The notes: a model not told the origin generated them from the letters alone. A stretch of 64,000 bases of DNA from Oceanicaulis alexandrii DSM 11625 (GCF_000420265.1 NZ_ATUP01000001.1:186001-250000), one strand, 5' to 3'; positions 35,170 to 44,693 are shown, counted from the stretch's first letter. Made by a program: numbers and translations.

Positions 35170-37329
35170 ATGGCTGATGATTCGCAAGACGATCTGTTTT
35201 CCGCTCCACCGGCGCCCAAAGGGCCCGCTACACCGTCCGCGCCACGTGTGACGCCGCCTGAGCCTGCGCCCAAGTCAGGGCCGGCTGCAGAGGCTTCCAC
35301 GCCCACGCCAGAGCCCGCACCGGCAGCGCCGAAACCCGCGCCCAAGCCTGCCCCCAAACCCGCCAGCCCGCCGCCTGCGGCATCCGCTGAGAACAAGGGT
35401 TATGACGCATCCTCGATCGAGGTGCTGGAAGGATTGGAGCCGGTTCGCAAGCGCCCGGGCATGTATATCGGCGGCACAGACGAGCGCGCGCTCCATCACC
35501 TGTTCGCGGAAATCCTCGACAACTCCATGGACGAAGCGGTGGCCGGTCACGCCGACCGTATCGAAGTCATCATGGATGAGGACGGTTTTGTCTCCGTCAG
35601 CGATAATGGCCGCGGCATTCCAGTCGATCCGCACCCGAAATTCCCCGACAAGTCCGCGCTGGAAGTGGTGATGACCACCCTCCATGCCGGCGGCAAATTC
35701 TCTGACAAGGCGTACCAGACCGCCGGCGGCCTGCACGGCGTCGGCATTTCTGTCGTGAACGCCCTGTCCGAACTGGTCGAGGTGGAGGTTGCGCGCGACA
35801 AGACGCTCTGGCGTCAGACCTATGTGCGCGGGCTGCCGCAAGGTCCGGTGGAGAAAGTGGGCGCCGCGCCCAATCGCCGTGGCACCACAGTCCGGTTCAA
35901 ACCCGATGCTGAGATTTTCGGCCCGCGTGCGGTCCTGAAAGCGCCGCGCATTTTCAACATGGCGCGCGCCAAGGCCTTCCTGCGTCGTGGCGTCCAGATT
36001 CGCTGGAAATGCCCTGAAACTCTGGTCGAAGGCACCGACATTCCGGCCGAAACCACCCTCGCCTTCCCCGGCGGGCTGGCCGACCGACTGACCGAGCTGA
36101 CGCCCAATTCCTCGCTCGTCACCGAGCAGTTCTCAGGACGTGTGGAGCGTGACGGCCGCATGGGCGCCGTGGAATGGGCGGTCGCCTTCTCCGAAAACGG
36201 CTTCGGCCCCGATGACAGCTTCTGCCAGAGCTATTGCAACACGGTTCCCACCCCCATGGGCGGCACCCACGAACAGGGCTTGCGCGCCGCGCTGTCCAAG
36301 GGGCTGCGCGCCTATGGCGAACTGGCCAATGTAAAAAAAGCCGCCCAGATCACCGCCGATGACGTGATGGGCGGCGCGGGCATCCTGGTGTCAGTCTTTA
36401 TCAAGGATCCCGAGTTCCAGGGCCAAACCAAGGACCGCCTGTCCACCGCCGAGGCCGGGCGTCTGGTGGAGCAGGCCATTCGCGACCAGTTCGATCACTG
36501 GCTCGCCGGCCGCCCCAAGGATGCCGCCCGGTTGGTGGAGTGGGCGGTGGAACGCGCCGAGGACCGTCTCAAGCGCAAACGCGAAAAAGAAGTCAAACGC
36601 CAGTCTGCGACGCGCAAGCTGCGCCTGCCTGGCAAGCTGGCGGACTGTTCGCAGAACTCCGCCGAGGGCGCCGAGCTGTTCCTGGTGGAGGGCGATTCCG
36701 CAGGCGGGTCCGCCAAGCAGGCGCGCGACCGGAAAACACAAGCCATCCTGCCCCTGCGCGGCAAGATCCTGAACGTGGCTTCCGCCACGGCCGACAAGAT
36801 CGCGGCGAACCAGGAAATCTCGGACCTGCTGCTGGCTCTGGGCGTGCAACCGGGCAAGAAGTTTGATCTTGAGGATCTGCGCTATGAGCGTGTGATCATC
36901 ATGTGTGACGCCGACGTGGACGGCGCTCATATCGCGGCCCTGCTCGCGACCTTCTTCTATAAATTCCTGCCCGGTCTCATTGAATCAGGCCGCCTGTTCA
37001 TGGCCCAGCCGCCGCTCTATCGCCTGACCCAGGGCGGCAAGACGCTCTATGCCCAAGACGACGCGGAAAAAGATCATCTGCTCGAGACCGCCTTCAAGAA
37101 GGGCAAGGTCGAGGTGGGCCGCTTTAAAGGTCTGGGCGAGATGACGCCGCCCCAGCTCAAATCCACCACCATGTTGCGCGAAAGCCGCTCGCTGGCCCGT
37201 GTGGTGGTGACGCCGGAGATGCGCGAAAGCGCGGACGCTCTGGTGGAGACCTTGATGGGCAAGAAGCCGGAACTGCGCTTCCAGTTCATTCAGGACCACG
37301 CGCCGTTCGTGGAGGATGTGGACGTCTGA
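35170..37329 (+). CDS. parE: DNA topoisomerase IV subunit B
   Basis: 719 residues from the ATG at 35170. The first about 75 residues are a Pro/Ala/Lys low-complexity extension (APKPAPKPAPKPASPPPAAS). Then follow the GHKL ATPase (VLEGLEPVRKRPGMYIGG, HAGGKFSDKAYQTAGGLHGV), the transducer, and the TOPRIM domain (LFLVEGDSAGGSAKQARDRK, IIMCDADVDGAHI) and C-terminal GyrB-like tail. The short TOPRIM insert and overall length favour ParE over GyrB. It decatenates chromosomes with ParC. A 23-codon upstream extension to 35101 is possible but less likely. Confidence 0.93.
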   Translation: MADDSQDDLFSAPPAPKGPATPSAPRVTPPEPAPKSGPAAEASTPTPEPAPAAPKPAPKPAPKPASPPPAASAENKGYDASSIEVLEGLEPVRKRPGMYIGGTDERALHHLFAEILDNSMDEAVAGHADRIEVIMDEDGFVSVSDNGRGIPVDPHPKFPDKSALEVVMTTLHAGGKFSDKAYQTAGGLHGVGISVVNALSELVEVEVARDKTLWRQTYVRGLPQGPVEKVGAAPNRRGTTVRFKPDAEIFGPRAVLKAPRIFNMARAKAFLRRGVQIRWKCPETLVEGTDIPAETTLAFPGGLADRLTELTPNSSLVTEQFSGRVERDGRMGAVEWAVAFSENGFGPDDSFCQSYCNTVPTPMGGTHEQGLRAALSKGLRAYGELANVKKAAQITADDVMGGAGILVSVFIKDPEFQGQTKDRLSTAEAGRLVEQAIRDQFDHWLAGRPKDAARLVEWAVERAEDRLKRKREKEVKRQSATRKLRLPGKLADCSQNSAEGAELFLVEGDSAGGSAKQARDRKTQAILPLRGKILNVASATADKIAANQEISDLLLALGVQPGKKFDLEDLRYERVIIMCDADVDGAHIAALLATFFYKFLPGLIESGRLFMAQPPLYRLTQGGKTLYAQDDAEKDHLLETAFKKGKVEVGRFKGLGEMTPPQLKSTTMLRESRSLARVVVTPEMRESADALVETLMGKKPELRFQFIQDHAPFVEDVDV

Positions 37330-37359
37330 TCCCAGACGCCCGCACGCCATCCATCCAGC

Positions 37360-38196
37360 TTATTCGATCTGCGCCGTCACTTCGCTGAGCAGACGCTCGG
37401 CCATTTCGCGCCGGAAGGTGCGAATGCCGCTGAAGCTCGATGCTTCTGCATGCAGGGCGAAAACAATGGGCGCGCGATCTTCGCGGACCAGATAGCCCAC
37501 ATACCAGCCTTCAAACCGGCCATTCATGTCACCCAGCTCAACAGGGCCTGAACCTGTCTTGCCGTGCAGCGCACCGTCCGGACGGTCACCCGAAAGAGAA
37601 ACGTCATCGAGCGCCTGAAAGCTGATCTCGCTAACGCCCAACTCACGGCTCAAAAGGCGGTCGAGAAAGTCGACCTGCTCGCGTGGTGAAATCTCTAGCG
37701 TATGATCCAGCCAGAACAGGTCCGAGCCCTCCGCGACTTCAGCATCGCCATAAGCCCAGGCCGAAAGCCTATCACGATAGACGTCGCTCCCGACCTCTGC
37801 GGCCAGATCCCGAAAGGCCCAGGCGGCGGAGCGCTGAAACGCAGTCTGAAGCGTCTGGTCCTGTCGCCAGTCCTGCGGCCAATAGCCGGATGCAGGACGG
37901 CGCGCTGGATCCCAGGGCAAATCCGTTTGAAGGCTCTCGGCCGCGCCGGTCTCCAGAGCGATGATCAGATTAGGGATCTTGAATGTCGACCAGGGCGTGC
38001 GGCGCGCATCGACCGAACTCCCCTCCAGCACATAATTCGTTCCGGTTTCGAGATCGCGCGCCATGAAGCTGACCTGTCGATCGCCGATCTGCTCAGCATG
38101 GGGCGATCGGTCCAGTTCGACTGCAGACTGCGCCAACGCAGGTCCGCTGAAGCCAAGCGCGATGAGCACGCCCAGGCGGCATAGGAGTGACGTCAT
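37360..38196 (-). CDS. Class D (OXA-type) beta-lactamase
   Basis: 278 residues with a signal peptide (MTSLLCRLGVLIALGFSGPA, cut near ALA-QSA). Active-site motifs in order: S70-T-F-K73, S123-A-A (canonical SxV), Y149-G-D (canonical YGN), W162 within WLDHTLEISPREQVDFLDRL, and K213-T-G. The WxxxxLxISxxEQ stretch is diagnostic for class D. Serine-acyl hydrolysis of beta-lactams is expected; the altered second and third motifs make the spectrum uncertain. It is chromosomal, convergent with parE, with no mobile element nearby. Confidence 0.88.
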   Translation of the reverse strand: MTSLLCRLGVLIALGFSGPALAQSAVELDRSPHAEQIGDRQVSFMARDLETGTNYVLEGSSVDARRTPWSTFKIPNLIIALETGAAESLQTDLPWDPARRPASGYWPQDWRQDQTLQTAFQRSAAWAFRDLAAEVGSDVYRDRLSAWAYGDAEVAEGSDLFWLDHTLEISPREQVDFLDRLLSRELGVSEISFQALDDVSLSGDRPDGALHGKTGSGPVELGDMNGRFEGWYVGYLVREDRAPIVFALHAEASSFSGIRTFRREMAERLLSEVTAQIE

Positions 38197-38403
38197 CGGT
38201 GTATCCTCTTGCTCATTTCCATCCCGGATAAGGGGGCATCAAGGCGAAGACAGGGCCAAACTGGCGCTTTCACAAGGAGAATGCGCCTCCGCTGCCGCCA
38301 AACGTTATCAAGTAACCCCTTCCCTCACCCCTTGGAAATAAGCCAGTCTGCGACCTTCGCGATCCGCGTCTCGCAAATGACGCGACAATAAGGGGAGACT
38401 TCT

Positions 38404-39831
38404 GTGCACAGAACACTCAAAGCGCTTGGCGCGTCGATTGCGGCTCTGTCCGTATTCGGCCTCGCCGCGTGCTCGTCAGAAACCGGATCCAGTTCAGGAT
38501 CCAGCGGCGATGTCGATGTCGTCCGCTATGAGACCAATCCGTTTCCGAGCACATATGAGCCCATTCCGTCTGGCGTCACCCTGATCACCGGCGCGACCGT
38601 GTTTGACGGCGTCGGCGGCGAGCTGGAAAACACCGACATTCTGATCGAGAACGGTCGTATCGCCGCCATCGGCCAGGGATTGCAGGCGCCTGAAGGCGCG
38701 AGCGTGATCGACGCGGACGGCCGCTATATCACGCCAGGCGTGGTGGACATTCACTCGCATCTGGGCGTGTATCCTTCACCGGCCGTGAACGCGCACTCCG
38801 ACGGCAATGAAGTCACCAGCCCCGTCACCGCAGAAGTCTGGGCCGAGCACGGCGTCTGGCCGCAAGATCCCGGCTTTGACACCGCGCTGGCGGCGGGCGT
38901 GACCACGCTGCACGTCCTGCCAGGCTCCGCGAACCTGTTTGGCGGACGCGGCGTCACTTTGCGCAATGTGCCGTCACGTTCGGTGCAGGGCATGAAATTC
39001 CCCGACGCGCCCTACACGCTGAAAATGGCGTGCGGTGAAAATCCCAAGCGCGTTTACGGCAATCGCGGCCAGGCGCCGGGATCGCGCATGGGCAATGTGG
39101 CCGGATATCGTGAAGCCTGGCAGCGCGCCGCTGAGTATCGCCGCTCCTGGAACGAATACTGGGAAGCGGCTGAAAACGGCGAGGACGCCAATCCTCCCAC
39201 GCGCAATCTGGAGCTGGACACGCTGATGGGCGTGCTCGACGGCGAGATCCTGGTGCAGATGCACTGCTATCGCGCGGACGAGATGGTGCAGATCCTCGAT
39301 ATGGCCGATGAGTTCGGCTATCAGGTCACCACCTTCCACCACGCCGTCGAAGCCTACAAAATCCCGGACGTCCTGGCCGAGCACAACACCTGTGCGGCGG
39401 TATGGGCCGACTGGGGCGGCTTCAAGATGGAAGCCTATGACTCCATTCGCGAGAACCTTCCGCTCACTCATGCGGGCGGCGCATGCGCGATGATCCACTC
39501 CGATAGTGATCTGGGCATTCAGCGCCTCAATCACGAAGTGGCCAAGGCGCTCTCAGACGGACGCCGGATGGGTCTGGACATCTCCGATGCGGACGCGGTG
39601 AGCTGGTTCACCTCTGCGCCGGCCCGTGCGCTTGGCATTTTTGAAGAGACCGGCTCCATCGAGGAAGGCAAACGCGCCGACATCGTGCTGTGGTCGGGTC
39701 ATCCCTTCTCCAGCTACGCGCTGGCGGACAACGTCTATATCGACGGCGCCCTCATGTTTGATCGCGCTGATCCGGACCGCCGCACCATCCGCGACTTCAT
39801 GCTGGGTCAACCCGGTGAAGGAGACTATTAA
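38404..39831 (+). CDS. Amidohydrolase-family lipoprotein (metal ligands intact)
   Basis: 475 residues, GTG start preceded by AAGGGGAG. Lipobox FGLAACSS (Cys about 23) and a Ser/Gly tether. The amidohydrolase core has DIHSHLG (HxH), QMHCYRAD (His), TTFHHAVEAYK (His) and MIHSDSDLG (Asp), so the binuclear-metal ligand set appears complete. It resembles the imidazolonepropionase/prolidase-like branch. The likely substrate is a small N-acyl amino acid or dipeptide, an inference. It is coupled to the next gene by a TAATG overlap. Confidence 0.82.
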   Translation: MHRTLKALGASIAALSVFGLAACSSETGSSSGSSGDVDVVRYETNPFPSTYEPIPSGVTLITGATVFDGVGGELENTDILIENGRIAAIGQGLQAPEGASVIDADGRYITPGVVDIHSHLGVYPSPAVNAHSDGNEVTSPVTAEVWAEHGVWPQDPGFDTALAAGVTTLHVLPGSANLFGGRGVTLRNVPSRSVQGMKFPDAPYTLKMACGENPKRVYGNRGQAPGSRMGNVAGYREAWQRAAEYRRSWNEYWEAAENGEDANPPTRNLELDTLMGVLDGEILVQMHCYRADEMVQILDMADEFGYQVTTFHHAVEAYKIPDVLAEHNTCAAVWADWGGFKMEAYDSIRENLPLTHAGGACAMIHSDSDLGIQRLNHEVAKALSDGRRMGLDISDADAVSWFTSAPARALGIFEETGSIEEGKRADIVLWSGHPFSSYALADNVYIDGALMFDRADPDRRTIRDFMLGQPGEGDY

Positions 39832-41102
39832 TGAAAAAGCTCCTGACATCCCTAATGCTGGCCGCCGCCGTCATGGCGCCCGCCAGCGCTCAGACCATCG
39901 TCGTCAACAATGGCCGCGTGGTGACCAACACGGCGACCGGCGTCATCGAGAACGGCGGCGTGGTCATCCGTGACGGCGCTATCGTCGACGTTGGCTCCAG
40001 CGTCTCCATTCCTGATGGGGCCGAGGTCATCGACGCCCAGGGCGGCTGGATCACGCCGGGCCTGTTCCACCCGCACACCCAGCTGGGTCTGATCGAGGTG
40101 GGCGCAGAGCCTTCCACCCATGATGATGCGGCGGACGAGTCCAGCTTCACTGCGGCCATCGATGTGGCCGACGGCTTCAACCCGTCCGGCACGCATATCG
40201 ATTCCGCCAGGATTGAGGGCCTGACCCGGTTTGCGGTGCACCCCAATACGGGTTCGGCCATCCTGGCCGGTCGCGGCGCACTGGCGGACGCCAGCGGCGA
40301 GCCGGACAGCCTGTTCGCCACGCGCCAGTTCATGCTGGTGGACATGTCCCAGTCCGGCGCCCGCACGGCTGGCGGCTCTCGCACGGCGGCCTGGGCCTTC
40401 CTGCGCGCCGCCATCGAGGACGCCCGCTTCTACCCGGGACGCTTCATGTCTCACCATGAAGGCGACGCCATTGACCGCTATGACGCCGCAGCGCTCGTCG
40501 GCGCTGTGCGTGGGGAAATTCCGCTGGTGATGATCATGGACCGGGCAGCGGATATCCGTCGCGCCATCGCCTTCGCCGCGCAATATCCTGCCATCAGCAT
40601 CATCATCGCCGGCGGCGCGGAAGCGCATCTGGTGGCCGACGAGCTGGCGGCGGCGGACATCCCGGTCATCTATGACCCGATGCGCAACCTGCCCGACAGC
40701 TTTGACACCCTCGCCTCCACCAATGAAGGCGCGGCGATCATGCATGCCGCAGGCGTCCAGCTGGCCTACACCACGGTCGGCTCTGACCTGTACTTCAACC
40801 CGCGCCTTCTGGCCCAGCACGCCGGCATCGCCGTCGCGCACGGGGCGGATTGGGATGACGCCTTCCTGGCGATCACCCTGACGCCGGCTGAAATCTACGG
40901 CGTCGGCGACCAGTATGGCGCGCTAGCGACGGGATATGTCGCGGACGTAGTGGTCTGGGACGGCGATCCGCTCGAAGTGATGAGCGCGCCGACTCACGTG
41001 TTCATCAATGGCGAAACGCAGAGCCTTGAGACCCGGCAAACGCGTCTGCGGGACCGTTACGCCCAGGTGACTGACGATCATGCCTACGCCTATGAGCACT
41101 AA
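39831..41102 (+). CDS. Secreted amidohydrolase paralogue, apparently partly degenerate
   Basis: 423 residues. Signal peptide MKKLLTSLMLAAAVMAPASA. It shares the amidohydrolase beta-sandwich and barrel (NNGRVVTNTATGVIENGGVV) and the HPH of FHPHTQLGL. However, the region where the essential Asp is expected reads GVQLAYTTVGSDLYFNPR, with no TD(S) motif, and the mid-barrel His signals are weak. It may be a partner or a subunit with a single metal site. The one-base overlap with the upstream gene implies a tightly coupled heteromeric pair. Confidence 0.78.
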   Translation: MKKLLTSLMLAAAVMAPASAQTIVVNNGRVVTNTATGVIENGGVVIRDGAIVDVGSSVSIPDGAEVIDAQGGWITPGLFHPHTQLGLIEVGAEPSTHDDAADESSFTAAIDVADGFNPSGTHIDSARIEGLTRFAVHPNTGSAILAGRGALADASGEPDSLFATRQFMLVDMSQSGARTAGGSRTAAWAFLRAAIEDARFYPGRFMSHHEGDAIDRYDAAALVGAVRGEIPLVMIMDRAADIRRAIAFAAQYPAISIIIAGGAEAHLVADELAAADIPVIYDPMRNLPDSFDTLASTNEGAAIMHAAGVQLAYTTVGSDLYFNPRLLAQHAGIAVAHGADWDDAFLAITLTPAEIYGVGDQYGALATGYVADVVVWDGDPLEVMSAPTHVFINGETQSLETRQTRLRDRYAQVTDDHAYAYEH

Positions 41103-41144
41103 ATCGCGTCCCTAAAACGCCACACTAGGGCGATTTAGTCACAG

Positions 41145-41183
41145 AAAAGGGCCGGCCGCGTTGACAGCGCGCGCCGGCCTTTT
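41145..41183 (+). terminator. Terminator after the amidohydrolase pair
   Basis: Long stem AAAAGG(G)CCGGC / GCCGGCCTTTT with one bulged G. An upstream second hairpin begins at the stop codon (41100-41137, TAAATCG...CGATTTA with inner CCCTA/TAGGG). Confidence 0.8.
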
Positions 41184-41274
41184 ATGTTCGCGCCACGCAG
41201 ATGCGCCGGAAAAGTCGGCGCCGGTATGACGAGATCGACCCCGATCTTGGCCGATTTAGCGACTTCAGAGGCGC

Positions 41275-42780
41275 ATGACGTTTGAAGACCTCGGGCTGAG
41301 CCCCGCACTCCTTTCAGCTATTGCTGACGCTGGTTACGAAAAGCCCACCCCGATCCAGGAGGGCGCCATTCCGGTTGCGCTGACCGGACGGGACGTGCTG
41401 GGCATCGCCCAGACCGGCACCGGCAAGACCGCATCCTTCACCCTGCCCATGATCGAGCGCTTGTCGCGCGGCCGCGCCCGCGCCCGCATGCCGCGCTCTC
41501 TGGTGCTGGCGCCGACCCGCGAGCTGGCGGCGCAGGTGGCTGATAACGTCAAGCTCTACGCCAAGAACCACAAGCTCAACATGGCGCTCCTGATCGGCGG
41601 CGTCTCCTTTGAGCCGCAAAAGCGCATTCTCGATCAGGGCGCGGACATCCTGATCGCCACGCCGGGGCGGCTGCTGGACCATTTTGAACGCGGCGGCCTG
41701 TTGCTGACCGGCGTCGAAATCCTCGTCATCGACGAAGCCGACCGCATGCTGGATATGGGCTTCATTCCCGATATCGAACGCATCCTGAAACTGTTGCCGC
41801 CGCGGCGTCAGACGCTGTTCTTCTCGGCCACCATGCCGGGAGAGATCAAGCATCTGGTCGACAACTTCCTCAACGATCCCGTGCGGGTCGAAGTGGCGCG
41901 TCCGGCGCAAACCGCAGAGCTGATCACCCAGTACATTCTGCGCGTGTCCGACAACCAGGCGCGCACCAAGCGTGAAGCCCTACGCAACGCCATCAATCGC
42001 GACGGCGTGAAAAACGGCATCATCTTCTGCAATCGCAAGCGCGATGTGGATGTGGTCGCTCGCTCGCTGCAGCGTCACGGCTTTTCCGCAGCCCCGATCC
42101 ATGGCGACCTTGATCAGAGCCAGCGCACCAAAACCCTGGCGGACTTCAAGTCTGGCGAATTGCGCCTGCTGGTCGCCTCTGACGTGGCCGCGCGCGGTCT
42201 CGACATTCCCGCCGTGAGTCATGTGTTCAACGTGGACATTCCGCGGAACGCCGACGATTACGTCCACCGCATTGGCCGGACAGGTCGCGCGGGTCTGAAG
42301 GGCGAAGCGGTGACGCTGGTCTCCGCTGAAGACGCCAAGGCCCTCGCCAAGGTCGTCAAGCTGATCGGCAAGGAACCTGAAGAGCTCAAGCTCGACGGGT
42401 CTGCAACCGGTGCGCCTGCAGCTGAACCCGCGCCTGAACCGGCTCAGACCGGCTCCTCCGAGGAAAAACCAAAGTCTCGTCGCCGGTCGCGCTCGCGCAA
42501 CAAACCGGAGGCCAGCAAGGTCCAGGCGGACGCCTCTGAGGCCCCTGATCTGGCGGCTTCAGAAGACGCACCAGCGATGGCTGAGGCCCCTGTGGAAGCC
42601 CGTGACCATGAAGAGCCTAAATCCTCTGAGCGTGCTGCACCCAGAGAGCGCTCCTCGCGCTCACAACGCGGCTCGCGTCAGGACAGGCCGTCGCGTCACG
42701 ATCGCCATGAGCGCGATACGTCGCCGGTTGGATTTGGCGACCATGTGCCCGAATTTTTGCTTCGGCCCGCGTTTCCGTAG
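41275..42780 (+). CDS. rhlE: DEAD-box RNA helicase, RhlE-type
   Basis: 501 residues. Motifs in order: Q motif GYEKPTPIQ, I AQTGTGKTASF, Ia PTRELA, Ib TPGR, II DEAD (VIDEADRMLDMG), III SAT, IV-VI (IIFCNRKRDVD, VASDVAARGLDIP, HRIGRTGRAG). The C-terminal 120 residues are a Ser/Arg/Glu-rich low-complexity tail (KSRRRSRSRNKPEASK, SSRSQRGSRQDRPSRH). RhlE helicases act in ribosome assembly and cold adaptation. The gene-symbol assignment within DEAD-box helicases is by overall style. Confidence 0.88.
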   Translation: MTFEDLGLSPALLSAIADAGYEKPTPIQEGAIPVALTGRDVLGIAQTGTGKTASFTLPMIERLSRGRARARMPRSLVLAPTRELAAQVADNVKLYAKNHKLNMALLIGGVSFEPQKRILDQGADILIATPGRLLDHFERGGLLLTGVEILVIDEADRMLDMGFIPDIERILKLLPPRRQTLFFSATMPGEIKHLVDNFLNDPVRVEVARPAQTAELITQYILRVSDNQARTKREALRNAINRDGVKNGIIFCNRKRDVDVVARSLQRHGFSAAPIHGDLDQSQRTKTLADFKSGELRLLVASDVAARGLDIPAVSHVFNVDIPRNADDYVHRIGRTGRAGLKGEAVTLVSAEDAKALAKVVKLIGKEPEELKLDGSATGAPAAEPAPEPAQTGSSEEKPKSRRRSRSRNKPEASKVQADASEAPDLAASEDAPAMAEAPVEARDHEEPKSSERAAPRERSSRSQRGSRQDRPSRHDRHERDTSPVGFGDHVPEFLLRPAFP

Positions 42781-42875
42781 GCAAAAAATGGCCGGCGTTT
42801 ACCCGATCTTTTGATTCGGAGGGCATACTTCCTGCCAAGAACCGCAGAATAGCGGTCCAAGGTCAGGGGTATGCT

Positions 42876-43937
42876 TTGAACGGTCGTTTACACGCTGCTG
42901 AAGGGATCGAAATCGGGCGCAAAGCGCTGGATTTGATGGCGAGTCTCGGACTTGTTCCCACGCCTCATAACTATGCGGTCTTCACGGCATACGTGTCTGA
43001 CACCATTCCTGATTTATGCTCGGTCATTCAAAGACATATTGATCGGGACGAGCCCTTGTCCTCTGAGCTTCTCGAAGATCTTTACGACACGCATTTCAGC
43101 TTCAAACGCATCCAGAGCGCGGTTCTGGATGCAGGTGGGGCCATGAGCCGCGAGCTGGGCTCTGTCGTTCAAACCCTGCAGGCTGCTGAACGCGACACCG
43201 CCGCCTATGGCGCGGAACTCGCAGGCGCCACGGGCCGCCTGGACAAGGTCACAGACGCCAACGCAATCAAACAGATGGTGGAAGGCCTGGTCGCCGCCAC
43301 GGCACGGATGCAGCGCCGGTCACGTGATCTTGAGCGCCGCCTCCAGGAAACCAGTCAGGAAGTCAATCAGCTCCGCAGCAATCTCGAAAAAGTGCGCGAG
43401 GAAGCCATGACCGACGCCCTGACCGGCGTCGCCAATCGCAAGCGCTTTGATGAATCCATGCGCAAGTCGCGCCGGGACGCTGATCTGAACGGGTCGCCCT
43501 TCTCACTGGTCTTGTGTGACATCGACCACTTCAAACGCTTCAACGATACCTGGGGCCACCAGACCGGTGACCAGATCATCCGCTTCGTCTCCGCCTGTCT
43601 GGCGCGCTATGCGTCCGACCATCATGTGGTGGCGCGGTATGGCGGTGAAGAGTTCGGCATCGTCATGCCCAACACGTCTCTTGAAGACGCAAAGGCGATC
43701 GCAGAGAAAATCCGTCAGGTCGTTGAGAGCAAACGCCTGCTGCGCAAGTCCACGAATGAGGACCTGGGCAATATCACGATCTCCATGGGCGTCTCCCAGT
43801 TCAGGCCCTCTGAAGTGGTGGAGTGCCTGATCGAGCGCTGTGACGCCAATCTGTACAAATCCAAACAGCTAGGCCGCAATCGGGTCACTGTGGACGGCGA
43901 TCAACTGCCTAACCGACAAGGCATCGCCGCCGCCTGA
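42876..43937 (+). CDS. GGDEF diguanylate cyclase
   Basis: 353 residues with a TTG start (AGGGG six bases upstream). The N-terminal 165 residues are helical with no TM and end in a coiled coil (RRSRDLERRLQETSQEVNQL) feeding the GGDEF domain. The active site is RYGGEEFGIVMP, intact, so c-di-GMP synthesis is expected. I find no RxxD inhibitory site in the expected place five residues upstream. Flagellar/holdfast control is typical in such bacteria but is inference here. Confidence 0.88.
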   Translation: MNGRLHAAEGIEIGRKALDLMASLGLVPTPHNYAVFTAYVSDTIPDLCSVIQRHIDRDEPLSSELLEDLYDTHFSFKRIQSAVLDAGGAMSRELGSVVQTLQAAERDTAAYGAELAGATGRLDKVTDANAIKQMVEGLVAATARMQRRSRDLERRLQETSQEVNQLRSNLEKVREEAMTDALTGVANRKRFDESMRKSRRDADLNGSPFSLVLCDIDHFKRFNDTWGHQTGDQIIRFVSACLARYASDHHVVARYGGEEFGIVMPNTSLEDAKAIAEKIRQVVESKRLLRKSTNEDLGNITISMGVSQFRPSEVVECLIERCDANLYKSKQLGRNRVTVDGDQLPNRQGIAAA

Positions 43938-43961
43938 TGCCTCTGACGGTCGTATGAAGAC

Positions 43962-43996
43962 AAAACGCCCTCAAGCGAAAAGCTTGAGGGCGTTTT
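43962..43996. terminator. Bidirectional terminator between GGDEF and GST genes
   Basis: Perfect 15-bp stem AAAACGCCCTCAAGC / GCTTGAGGGCGTTTT with a GAAAA loop. It fits both convergent genes. Confidence 0.95.
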
Positions 43997-44011
43997 CATT
44001 TCGGAGGCCGC

Positions 44012-44617
44012 CTAGGCGCCAGACGGCGGGCGGGTCTGTTCAAAACTGGCGCGCTGGTCCCAACGCGCCGCAAACGTCGCGAGCTCGGGATAGTGCTCAC
44101 GCCAGTTCAGTTCAGCAAACCTCAGATCCAGATAATGAAGCGCGATGGCGACGCTCAGGGCGCCCAGATCCACCGAGCGCTCATATTGGGAACGGTCCTG
44201 GTTTAAGGCGTCCAGAGTACGCCGCACGCCGCGCTCCCAACGCTCTGACCAGAAATCCCACTGCTTGTCGGCGTCACGCTGCATCTCGATCCGGCGACCG
44301 ATGGTCAGGTCGATGAGCCCGTCCGCCAGCGCCTGCTGACGCATGACCAGAATCCGGCTCTCGCCGCGCCGCGGAATCCAGTTCTCTTCGTCCATACTGT
44401 CGATGAATTCGCAGATCAGAGGAGAGTCCATCAAGGCCGGGGCGCCGTCACGGTCAAGCGCTGGAACCTTGCCCAGCGGGTTGATGGCGAGGAGCGCTTC
44501 AGGATCACTGCGCGGATCGCATTCAATCACTTCGATCTTGCGCTCAAGGCTTTTCTCGATGATCAGCGCCCGGCATTTACGCGCATAGGGCGAAGTGGGA
44601 GAGACATAAAGTTTCAC
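44012..44617 (-). CDS. Glutathione S-transferase family protein
   Basis: 201 residues. The N-terminal thioredoxin-like domain MKLYVSPTSPYARKCRALII contains SPYARKC, with the Ser/Cys-type active-site loop. The cis-Pro region reads LGKVPALDRDG. The C-terminal helical domain has LSVAIALHYLDLRFAELNWR. It resembles YibF/SspA-like GSTs. It follows sufA on the same strand after 76 bases, but I see no clear link to Fe-S assembly. Confidence 0.86.
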   Translation of the reverse strand: MKLYVSPTSPYARKCRALIIEKSLERKIEVIECDPRSDPEALLAINPLGKVPALDRDGAPALMDSPLICEFIDSMDEENWIPRRGESRILVMRQQALADGLIDLTIGRRIEMQRDADKQWDFWSERWERGVRRTLDALNQDRSQYERSVDLGALSVAIALHYLDLRFAELNWREHYPELATFAARWDQRASFEQTRPPSGA

Positions 44618-44693
44618 AGCGCCAGTCCTCTGTTGGGAGCGGCATGTGGCCGCGCTGCCCGCTGAAAGGCAAGTGGAGGATGCAGGCGTCGGC

